A stretch of DNA of 5,781 nucleotides from a bacterium (GTDB lineage: Bacteria; Desulfobacterota; UBA8473), in NCBI GenBank assembly GCA_009773075.1, contig WOUX01000075.1, positions 1-5,781 on the forward strand, written 5' to 3'. Of the stretch, positions 1-5,679 are shown in pieces (positions within the stretch are counted from its first letter, which is position 1; each line of letters starts with the position of its first letter). The position numbers were made by a program, and so were the translations under genes. Under the pieces are notes generated by a model. The model ran no database searches and was not told where the DNA came from. It saw only the letters and a program-made list of their open reading frames with translations.

Positions 1-1
1 C

Positions 2-1051
2 GCATTTATAGCCACCGATATGAAGGGGACAATAAATCTCTTCAGTAAGGGTGCTGAAAACATCTTCGGTTGCAAGGCGGAAGACGTATTAGGAACTCCA
101 ATATCCAATTATTATGTAATGGGGAGAGATGAAGCAAAAAAGATAATGAAGATACTGTATCAGGAGGGGGGACTACAGAACTATGAAACTGTGATGATTA
201 TAAGAAACGGCAAAAAGGTCAATATGAACCTCTCAGTATCTTTGCTGAAGAATAGTAATGGAGAGCTAATTGGAACATTGGGGATAGGTAAAGACTTTAC
301 AGAGTTTAAACGAATAGAGAGACAACTCCAACAATCGGAGAAGTTGGCTACTGTTGGAGAGTTGGCTGCTGGGATAGCCCATGAAGTAGGAACTCCGCTG
401 AATGTAATATTGGGTACTGCAGAGTACCTAATGATGGAAATGGAAGGAGATGATCCCAAGATCGAGGAGCTAAAAATCATAATTTCCCAGGCAGAGCATA
501 TAACCAAATTAATACATCAATTGTTGAATTTTTCTCGATACAATAAACCCGAATTCAAATCTATAGATATAAACAGTCTTGTTAGAGATGTATTAAAGTT
601 AACAGACCTTCAGATAGCAAAAGAGAAGATTAAAGTAATTACCGATCTTCAATCGGACATGCCAACAATAATAGGCGATGATAACCAGCTTCAACAAGTC
701 CTTATAAATATAATCGTAAACGCACTACACGCTATGCCTCAAGGAGGGACACTAACCATAGCTAATAGGTTGGATATATCTGAATCTTCAACTCCCCATA
801 GCAATGTATTCATAGAGATCAGTATCTCTGATACAGGCTGTGGAATCCCTTCCAAAGACATTCCAAAGATATTCGACCCCTTCTTTACAACCAAGGACAT
901 AGATAAGGGAACCGGTTTAGGGTTGACTGTAAGTCATCGAATAGTTGAAGATCATGGTGGTACTATTGATGTAGAGAGTAAGGTTAATGAAGGAACACGA
1001 TTCACAGTTAAGTTACCTATTCAAATTAGTGAGGATACCAATGTCCAATAA
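2..1051 (+). CDS. PAS-domain sensor histidine kinase, 5'-truncated (3' 349 codons)
   Basis: This is the C-terminal part of a two-component sensor kinase. It would autophosphorylate on histidine using ATP and pass the phosphate to the response regulator encoded next. The frame is open to the left edge, and residues before the first visible ATG (position 20) read AFIATD, a typical PAS beginning, so that ATG is internal and the true start lies outside the window. Numbering from the first visible codon: a PAS domain spans about 1-98. A HisKA dimerisation domain spans about 108-178, with H-box AGIAHEVGTPLN and phospho-acceptor His127 (codon 380-382). The HATPase_c domain spans about 225-341, with N-box NIIVNALHAM (236-245), G1 box DTGCGIP (277-283), F box DPFFTTK (292-298) and G2 box GTGLGL (303-308). 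All catalytic boxes look intact. No membrane segment is visible in this part; upstream sensor domains cannot be judged. The last 11 nt overlap the regulator gene, which supports a cognate pair. The signal is unknown. Confidence 0.95.
   Translation, partial: AFIATDMKGTINLFSKGAENIFGCKAEDVLGTPISNYYVMGRDEAKKIMKILYQEGGLQNYETVMIIRNGKKVNMNLSVSLLKNSNGELIGTLGIGKDFTEFKRIERQLQQSEKLATVGELAAGIAHEVGTPLNVILGTAEYLMMEMEGDDPKIEELKIIISQAEHITKLIHQLLNFSRYNKPEFKSIDINSLVRDVLKLTDLQIAKEKIKVITDLQSDMPTIIGDDNQLQQVLINIIVNALHAMPQGGTLTIANRLDISESSTPHSNVFIEISISDTGCGIPSKDIPKIFDPFFTTKDIDKGTGLGLTVSHRIVEDHGGTIDVESKVNEGTRFTVKLPIQISEDTNVQ
1031..1035 (+). promoter_or_regulatory. Ribosome binding site deciding the response regulator start
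   Basis: GAGGA ends 5 nt before the ATG at 1041 and lies inside the last codons of the kinase gene. A longer reading of the regulator frame from 987 would add 18 residues (MKEHDSQL...) with no homology to receiver domains. The Shine-Dalgarno match, and the fact that the receiver domain begins a few residues after the 1041 ATG, fix the start at 1041. The 11-nt overlap with the kinase suggests translational coupling. Confidence 0.75.
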
Positions 1052-2408
1052 TGCAGATGCCCAAATCCTGGTAGTCGATGATGAAGAGAGGATGCGGAAC
1101 CTCTTGAAGAAGGTGTTAACGAAACAGGGGCTTTCTGTTCAAACATCCCCTAATGGGATAGATGCCCTAATGAAAGTTGAAGAAACTCCCTTTGACGTTA
1201 TTTTAGCCGACATACGCATGCCGGAGATGAATGGAATAGAAGTCTTGAAAGCCGTTAAAGAAACCAGACCAGAGATCTATGTAATCTTGATGACTGCCTT
1301 TGGTTCTATAGACTCTGCTGTTGAGGCTATGAAAAAAGGAGCCTACGACTATATAACCAAGCCTTTTAAGATGGATGAAATAACAATAGTTATAAAAAAG
1401 GCTTTAGAAGAAAAGGGGCTTCGTAAGGAAGTTGCATCCCTTCGTAACGAGGTTAGGAGTAAATATAGGTTTGATAATATTATTGGGAAAAGCAAGGTAA
1501 TGCAGGATGTCTTCGATTTGATAAGACGTGTTTCTAATAGCAAGAGTACCGTCTTAATATATGGCAAGAGTGGAACAGGAAAAGAGCTTGTAGCCAAAGC
1601 ACTGCACTATAATAGCCCAAGGAAAGATAACCCCTTTGTGGCTGTTAATTGTAGTGCTATACCTGAAACCCTTCTGGAGAGCGAACTGTTTGGTCATGTA
1701 AGAGGATCATTTACAGGGGCAATAGCAACAAGAAAGGGGCTGTTTGAGGAGGCCAATGGAGGAACTATATTTTTGGATGAGATTGGGAATGTCAGCCCTG
1801 CCATGCAGATAAAACTCTTAAGAGTTTTACAGGAAAGGGAAATAAGGCGAGTAGGTGGAGCAGAGAATATTAAGGTTGATATCAGGCTTATAGCAGCCAG
1901 CAATCAAAATCTGGAAGAGGCTGTTAGTAGAGGTGAATTTAGAGATGACCTTTATTACCGTTTAAACGTTATTACTATAAATTTGCCTGAGCTGAAAGAC
2001 CGCCAAGATGACGTACCTCTGTTAGCGAATTATTTCCTAAAGAAATATACTAAAGGGGAGAATGAAAAGATCAAGTCTATCTCCAAAGAGTCAATGAATC
2101 TGCTTTTGAACTATAACTGGCCAGGAAATGTGAGAGAACTGGAGAATGTAATTGAGCGAGCCATAGCCCTTGGTCGTTATGAGGAGATATTACCAGAGGA
2201 TATCCCAATAAATATTATAAATAGTAGAATGATGTCTGCACTGAAAGAAACCTTGCCTGAAAATGCTACCATTGAGGAGCTTGAGAGGGATTACATCGCC
2301 AAAATATTAAAGAAGACAAAAGGACATAAGATAAATACAGCCAGGATACTAGGGATCGATCGAAGAACACTTTATAGAAAATTAAAGAAGTACAGTATGG
2401 AGTATTAA
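1041..2408 (+). CDS. NtrC-family sigma-54-dependent response regulator (REC-AAA+-Fis HTH)
   Basis: This 455-residue protein is a bacterial enhancer-binding protein that, when phosphorylated, would use ATP hydrolysis to open sigma-54 RNA polymerase promoters. The receiver domain covers about 8-120, with acidic pocket D13/D14, phospho-acceptor D57 (ADIRMPEMNG), T85 and K107. A linker helix leads to the AAA+ domain at about 145-380. That domain has Walker A GKSGTGKE (175-182), the sigma-54 contact loop GSFTGA (222-227), Walker B GTIFLDE (241-247), arginine finger segment FRDDLYYRLNV (300-310) and sensor II WPGNVREL (360-367). A Fis-type helix-turn-helix closes the protein, about 410-455 (GHKINTARILGIDRRTLYRKL). 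Length and domain order are those of AtoC/ZraR/HydG-type regulators. The only motif deviation is Ser for Ala in GAFTGA; the Phe and Thr that contact sigma-54 remain. It is co-transcribed with the upstream kinase. Its targets are unknown, but a sigma-54 promoter lies 252 bp downstream of its stop, an obvious candidate. No clear intrinsic terminator follows the gene. Confidence 0.97.
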   Translation: MSNNADAQILVVDDEERMRNLLKKVLTKQGLSVQTSPNGIDALMKVEETPFDVILADIRMPEMNGIEVLKAVKETRPEIYVILMTAFGSIDSAVEAMKKGAYDYITKPFKMDEITIVIKKALEEKGLRKEVASLRNEVRSKYRFDNIIGKSKVMQDVFDLIRRVSNSKSTVLIYGKSGTGKELVAKALHYNSPRKDNPFVAVNCSAIPETLLESELFGHVRGSFTGAIATRKGLFEEANGGTIFLDEIGNVSPAMQIKLLRVLQEREIRRVGGAENIKVDIRLIAASNQNLEEAVSRGEFRDDLYYRLNVITINLPELKDRQDDVPLLANYFLKKYTKGENEKIKSISKESMNLLLNYNWPGNVRELENVIERAIALGRYEEILPEDIPINIINSRMMSALKETLPENATIEELERDYIAKILKKTKGHKINTARILGIDRRTLYRKLKKYSMEY

Positions 2409-2535
2409 AGACTGAAATTAATGCCCCTGTTTTTTCAATCCAGGTGTGGACAAAATGCCCCAATTATACTAACCTGCCTCATATAAGCCTGTCCCTTTAC
2501 CTGCAATGGCTAATCTAAATACAGTACCTATCTAT

Positions 2536-2547
2536 GACAAAATTGTC
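2536..2547. promoter_or_regulatory. Candidate activator-binding palindrome (upstream activating sequence)
   Basis: GACAAAATTGTC is an inverted repeat with 5-bp arms (GACAA/TTGTC) and a 2-bp centre. The AATTGT element recurs directly at 2550-2555. The palindrome centre is about 144 bp upstream of the start predicted from the sigma-54 promoter at 2660-2675, within the usual distance for NtrC-type enhancer sites. The Fis-type HTH regulator encoded immediately upstream binds as a dimer to dyads of this sort, so it is the natural candidate ligand. A 5-bp dyad can occur by chance in AT-rich DNA, so the assignment is tentative. Confidence 0.35.
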
Positions 2548-2659
2548 TCAATTGTAAATATAGTAAGGTGATGTATTATCCCATATTTATATATTACTAA
2601 AACCTCTAAAAGACCAACTGAAAAGGTCATCCTAGGACTTCACAATAAGTAGAAAATGC

Positions 2660-2675
2660 TGGCACGGTAATTGCT
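2660..2675 (+). promoter_or_regulatory. Sigma-54 (-24/-12) promoter
   Basis: TGGCACGGTAATTGCT matches the sigma-54 consensus TGGCACG-N4-TTGCA/T at every defined position, with the invariant GG (2661-2662) and GC (2673-2674) separated by the required 10 bp. It points right, with a predicted transcription start near 2685-2687. No ORF with a ribosome binding site follows before the convergent comEC gene, so the product would be a non-coding RNA or a very long untranslated leader. The NtrC-class activator needed for such a promoter is encoded directly upstream. Confidence 0.85.
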
Positions 2676-2685
2676 TCTCTTGATA

Positions 2686-2860
2686 TTATTAATTCATGTT
2701 TGTTCTAGATAATAATCAGGTGCCCCTCTCATAGTATTCGAATTGGGTTCGATTTCGTATGTTATAGTTGTTCATTCCCCCTTGGAGCTGAGAGAGATAA
2801 AGTTATTAATTAAGCTTTCTGTTAAAGTAGTAACAAGTTAATTAAGATAGAGAGGGGCAC
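2686..2860 (+). ncRNA. Candidate sigma-54-dependent structured small RNA
   Basis: The start is inferred from the sigma-54 promoter. The 3' end is set at the distal arm of the closing helix, is uncertain, and could lie further right. Helix P1 is a perfect 11-bp pairing of GTGCCCCTCTC (2720-2730) with GAGAGGGGCAC (2850-2860), extendable by a G-U pair (2719/2861). Inside it, P2 is TCGAA (2738-2742) with TTCGA (2748-2752) and loop TTGGG. P3 pairs 2806-2817 with 2835-2845 (TTAATTAA plus CTT/AAG, with a bulged G2814) around a 17-nt loop. The result is a closed, branched domain of about 141 nt. I do not recognise it as tmRNA, 6S, RNase P, SRP or a known riboswitch class. The three helices are seen in the sequence; transcription and function are inference. 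A 141-bp MITE-like insertion with 11-bp terminal repeats is the main alternative, but no target duplication is visible. Confidence 0.4.
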
Positions 2861-2889
2861 TCTACACACCTTATGTATAAAGAAGGTTC

Positions 2890-2989
2890 GTCACCACAAA
2901 AAAGGCGGGGTGGTGACTCTTACAGAAGCTTTATTCTTTTCACTTCTGTAAGACTCCTTTCGATAGCGAGGGTGCCCGCCACCCCTCGC
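2890..2989. repeat. Cluster of three stem-loops with complementary loops
   Basis: Three inverted repeats follow each other. The first is GTCACCAC (2890-2897) with GTGGTGAC (2910-2917). The second is TCTTACAGAAG (2918-2928) with CTTCTGTAAGA (2943-2953), 11 bp perfect and starting at the very next base. The third is GCGAGGGTG (2966-2974) with CACCCCTCGC (2980-2989), 9 bp with one bulged C. The loop of the first ends in GGCGGG (2904-2909) and the loop of the third is CCCGC (2975-2979), so the two loops can pair with each other, or as a 6-bp long-range helix if G2974-C2980 opens. None of these hairpins is followed by a T-run on the plus strand. They may be the 3' part of the candidate RNA, or a termination/processing region for comEC on the other strand. 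Confidence 0.6.
2898..2980 (-). terminator. Possible branched terminator for comEC transcripts
   Basis: Read on the minus strand, GGCGGG (complement of 2975-2980) can pair with CCCGCC (complement of 2904-2909), which is directly followed by six T (complement of 2898-2903). A GC-only 6-bp stem abutting a T6 tract is the hallmark of an intrinsic terminator, but the 65-nt loop is long and must accommodate the inner 11-bp hairpin (2918-2953). The site lies about 60-140 bp beyond the comEC stop. No more conventional minus-strand terminator is visible, so termination may also be Rho-dependent. Confidence 0.3.
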
Positions 2990-3039
2990 AGAAAAAAACA
3001 TCTCTTATATATCTGTTAACAAGTAGCACTCTACCCTGT

Positions 3040-5487
3040 TCACAAAAACTTCTCTACTCTGAATAGCACTCCATCTGTTACCATTGTAATTGCACCGTCT
3101 GTGTCTGTTCGATATGTTCTGCTGTCTAAATCTCTATATCTCTCAAGAACCTGCATCTTTGGAAAACCAAATCTGTTTTTATATCCAACACTAAAGACAG
3201 CATAAGTGGGATGAACCTTGCCTAAAAACTCCTCTGTACTGGATCTCAAACTTCCGTGATGGGGAACCTTTATTACCGTACTTTCCAATCTGCTCCCAAG
3301 TTGAACAAGCTTTTTTTCTGCCTCTTCTTCTATATCCCCTGTAAAGAGTAAGCTAACCTCTTTAAAACTCAGCTTAACAACAACTGAATTATTATTAAAA
3401 GATGATTGAATGTTCATACCTTCTCCTTGAAATAACTGGACAGGGGGATTATATATATCCACTCTGACCCCATTAATATACTTAGGGAGCGTTTCAACAT
3501 TCATCGTTACCTTCTTTATTCCTTCATGGTTCACTATTTCCATAAGCTCAAGATAAGATTCCACATCTGTACTTTGTCCATTAGTCCAGATTTCCTTGAC
3601 TTCAAAGTTTTTAGCAATAAAACGAAGCCCATTCAGATGATCAGGGTGAGGATGGCTTAAAAGAAGGTAATCAACCCTTTTAATTTTCTCTTTCCATAGG
3701 AAAGGGGCAAGAATATGCCTGCCTGTATCATAACTATCATTATATTCCCCCCCACCGCCATCTATTATCATCCTTTTCCCTTTTGGGAATTCAATTAGGG
3801 CGGAGTCTCCTTGTCCTACACTAAGAAATGTTACACGAAGATTACAGTTGAAATTCTTGGTATAGTACCAATAAGAATAGTCTCCTATAATTATTGCCAG
3901 TAATACTAAAGCAATGCACCCTGCCCTCTTCAGCCTATTTATATTAAAGAGAAAAACAACAAGTAGATAAAAGAGGACCATCTCAAATAAAGTAGGTGTT
4001 GTTGCCCAGAAAGAGACACCAGGGAGGTGGGTAAATAACTCTACCAGATTAATAATAAAGCCAGTAAAAATAGAGGCTAAATGAAGAAGGAGAGAGGCTA
4101 AAGATGGTGAAATAAAGATCGTTAGAGCAGCAAAGAGGCTCAGTGGTATAATGAGAAAACCGACTATGGGGTCTACCACTATATTTGGAATAAAACCCAG
4201 TAAAGAAACGATATTAAAATGATAGGCTACTATAGGACCTGTGCCAAGCGTAGCAGCTATGGATACAAGGACGAGAAAGCCAATGTATCTACCGATCTTT
4301 TTAGTTATAGAAAGGGAATGCACAGCAGATAGACCAGGGATCGAGGAGAGGTAATAGATGAACCTGGGGGTAAGGTACAGGATCGCTAAGACAGAGACAA
4401 AAGATAATTGAAATGAGATATCGAAGATGGAGGTTGGTGAGATGACCGTAATAATAAAGGCTGCCATAGCCAATGTGTTATATAAATCTCTCTGTCTATA
4501 GATTAAAATCGCTATCAGAAAGGCTACAATCATGATTGTAGCCCGAAAGACCGAAACGCCAAGACCACCTATAAATCCATAAAACAGTACAGGGAATATA
4601 GTAAGAAAAGCAGAAACCCTATTGACATCAAAGGTCAACATCAACCTTTCAGAAGACCTAAATATTCCTCTGATAAGAAAGAAAGCAATTGTGGCAATAA
4701 AACCCAGATTCAGCCCTGATATAGCAAGGATATGGGCTACACCGGTAACAGTGAAGTCATCCCTTATCTTCTCTGAAATCTCTCCCATTTCACCGAGAAG
4801 TAGGGCTTTGATAACACCTCTGTTGGGTAGTTCACATTCCTTATCGATAAAATTCCTTATTTTTTCTCTGAATCCCTCGATTGTCTTCCAGAAGTAGTTA
4901 CTCTCCCCTTCACCGATCCTTATAATCTCCATACTGCTTTTAAGATAACCAGTAACGAATATGCCTTGAAGAGCTAGATGTCTTGAATAGTCAAAACCTC
5001 CCGGATTGCCGAAGTTTGTCGCGCGTTGTAATTTGCATATAAACCTCACCCTGTCTCCGTATTTCAAATCACTCCCAGTCCCTCCAATTGTAAGTAAAAC
5101 CTTCCCAGTAACCTTTTTGTACCCCTTCTCAGAGTAAACCCTCTCCGAATTTATATAGAGTCTCGATCTATCTAAGAGTAATTTAGGAGGTTCATAGAGG
5201 CTTCCCTGAACATTGATGCCTTCGTTTTTTAAGAGTTTTGATATGTGGTTATGGGGAATAGAAGGGAAGATGTGAAGATTCATCATGAGAGATCCGATAA
5301 GAACAAAGACTACCGGAAAAAGAATGATGCCTAAACCTTTCCAGTTAAGCAAGATTGCGCCTAAAAAGATAAGCAAAAGAGCTGCTATAAGTATTAAGGT
5401 GGGTTTGGCAGGAAGATAAAGATAGTTACCAAGCAAAAGCCCTAACAGGTAGGAAATTAATAGGGTGATTAATGGTCTATACATCAT
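3040..5487 (-). CDS. comEC: ComEC/Rec2 family DNA-uptake channel protein
   Basis: This 815-residue inner-membrane protein belongs to the ComEC/Rec2 family, which carries single-stranded DNA into the cytoplasm during natural transformation. Order: N-terminal membrane helices (about 5-70); a soluble DUF4131/OB-like region (about 85-190); the competence domain with many membrane helices (about 225-540), holding the signature AHILAISGLN (251-260); and a C-terminal metallo-beta-lactamase-like domain (about 548-815). The last has LSVGQGDS (555-562), IDGGGG (575-580), SHPHPDH (611-617), TGD (716-718), PHHGS (742-746) and a TDTDGAI segment (794-800). Length is normal for a three-domain ComEC, and the frame is intact. 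Two family positions differ: Asn260 where SGLH is usual, and Phe775 in GFP where GHP is usual. The start (Met1-Met2) is supported by the hydrophobic helix beginning at residue 5 and by the promoter just upstream. No other competence gene is in the window, so natural competence cannot be concluded; the gene is widespread in non-transformable bacteria. Confidence 0.95.
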   Translation of the reverse strand: MMYRPLITLLISYLLGLLLGNYLYLPAKPTLILIAALLLIFLGAILLNWKGLGIILFPVVFVLIGSLMMNLHIFPSIPHNHISKLLKNEGINVQGSLYEPPKLLLDRSRLYINSERVYSEKGYKKVTGKVLLTIGGTGSDLKYGDRVRFICKLQRATNFGNPGGFDYSRHLALQGIFVTGYLKSSMEIIRIGEGESNYFWKTIEGFREKIRNFIDKECELPNRGVIKALLLGEMGEISEKIRDDFTVTGVAHILAISGLNLGFIATIAFFLIRGIFRSSERLMLTFDVNRVSAFLTIFPVLFYGFIGGLGVSVFRATIMIVAFLIAILIYRQRDLYNTLAMAAFIITVISPTSIFDISFQLSFVSVLAILYLTPRFIYYLSSIPGLSAVHSLSITKKIGRYIGFLVLVSIAATLGTGPIVAYHFNIVSLLGFIPNIVVDPIVGFLIIPLSLFAALTIFISPSLASLLLHLASIFTGFIINLVELFTHLPGVSFWATTPTLFEMVLFYLLVVFLFNINRLKRAGCIALVLLAIIIGDYSYWYYTKNFNCNLRVTFLSVGQGDSALIEFPKGKRMIIDGGGGEYNDSYDTGRHILAPFLWKEKIKRVDYLLLSHPHPDHLNGLRFIAKNFEVKEIWTNGQSTDVESYLELMEIVNHEGIKKVTMNVETLPKYINGVRVDIYNPPVQLFQGEGMNIQSSFNNNSVVVKLSFKEVSLLFTGDIEEEAEKKLVQLGSRLESTVIKVPHHGSLRSSTEEFLGKVHPTYAVFSVGYKNRFGFPKMQVLERYRDLDSRTYRTDTDGAITMVTDGVLFRVEKFL

Positions 5488-5500
5488 AGATTTTAATCAA

Positions 5501-5529
5501 CTTATAATAGATATGGAAGCAAGTGTCAA
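5501..5529 (-). promoter_or_regulatory. Sigma-70-type promoter of comEC
   Basis: On the minus strand a perfect -35 TTGACA (complement of 5524-5529) is followed after exactly 17 bp by TATAAG (complement of 5501-5506), five of six matches to TATAAT. The predicted start is near 5494, giving a leader of only about 6-8 nt before the ATG at 5487, and no Shine-Dalgarno sequence precedes that ATG. The gene therefore appears to be translated from a near-leaderless message. Confidence 0.7.
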
Positions 5530-5554
5530 CAAAATGCTCTCACTCTAGTTCTTA

Positions 5555-5569
5555 AAGGTTTTTAACCTT
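5555..5569. promoter_or_regulatory. Inverted repeat between divergent genes, operator-like
   Basis: AAGGTT-TTT-AACCTT is a perfect 6-bp dyad with a 3-bp centre. It lies about 25 bp upstream of the comEC -35 element and touches the weak rightward promoter candidate for the acyl-CoA dehydrogenase gene. The position suits a regulator acting on either divergent gene. Nothing identifies the protein, and the dyad is short. Confidence 0.3.
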
Positions 5570-5596
5570 GTCATCAAAGTCCTATTGTGCTACAAG
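5568..5596 (+). promoter_or_regulatory. Weak sigma-70 promoter candidate for the acyl-CoA dehydrogenase gene
   Basis: TTGTCA (5568-5573, five of six matches to TTGACA) is separated by 17 bp from TACAAG (5591-5596, four of six matches to TATAAT). It would start transcription near 5603 and give a leader of about 77 nt. Other AT-rich hexamers further right (for example TATTTT at 5651-5656) could serve instead. Confidence 0.3.
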
Positions 5597-5679
5597 GGAG
5601 AGAAAAACAATCCATAATGCTGTTTTCTTAAGATAGACACGAGGCGATTATATTTTATCTTCGATTCAATGGAGGGATG

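Larger units (their letters stand above)
2409..3039. other. Convergent intergenic region with regulatory and RNA-like structure, no protein gene
   Basis: This 631-bp gap separates the 3' ends of the response regulator (+) and comEC (-). The only open frames are tiny (12, 21 and 48 codons on the plus strand) and lack ribosome binding sites. In order it holds a stretch with nothing recognisable (2409-2530), a palindrome at 2536-2547, AT-rich DNA, a sigma-54 promoter at 2660-2675, a long-range inverted repeat (2720-2860) with inner hairpins, and three consecutive hairpins (2890-2989). For a gap between two convergent genes, which usually needs only terminators, this is long and unusually structured. 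Confidence 0.8.

Noticed and set aside
987..1040. Upstream in-frame extension of the response regulator (18 extra residues)
   Set aside because: It lies inside the kinase reading frame, has no ribosome binding site of its own, and the receiver fold begins just after the ATG at 1041, which has GAGGA at good spacing.
2409..2460. T-run at 2430-2435 as a terminator of the two-component operon
   Set aside because: Only a 5-bp AT-only pairing (TGAAA/TTTCA) is available around it, too weak for an intrinsic terminator.
2266..2463. Minus-strand ORF of 65 codons
   Set aside because: It mostly lies antisense to the Fis-domain end of the response regulator and has no ribosome binding site or domain pattern. 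A shadow frame.
2506..2571. Plus-strand ORF of 21 codons beginning MANLNTVPIY
   Set aside because: It has no ribosome binding site or recognisable motif and overlaps the candidate activator dyad.
2552..2579. Sigma-70-like hexamers TTGTAA-N16-TATTAT
   Set aside because: The -35 match is weak, the sequence is AT-rich so such matches are expected, and no gene follows.
2696..2734. Twelve-codon ORF (MFVLDNNQVPLS) shortly after the predicted sigma-54 start
   Set aside because: It has no Shine-Dalgarno sequence and ends inside an arm of the long helix. Probably chance.
2746..2756. GGTTCGATTT resembling a tRNA T-arm
   Set aside because: No acceptor, anticodon or D arm can be built around it.
2787..2796. 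CTGAGA resembling the thiamine pyrophosphate riboswitch core
   Set aside because: The partner elements of that riboswitch (the ACCTGAT-type segment and the GGG helix in order) are absent on this strand, and no thiamine gene follows.
2720..2860. MITE or small insertion element with 11-bp terminal inverted repeats
   Set aside because: No flanking target-site duplication is visible, and the arms fit better as the closing helix of a transcript from the nearby sigma-54 promoter. Kept only as an alternative.
2873..3019. Plus-strand ORF of 48 codons beginning MYKEGSSPQK
   Set aside because: There is no ribosome binding site, its composition is dictated by the three hairpins it crosses, and it has no recognisable motif. 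Coding use is unlikely, though not excluded.
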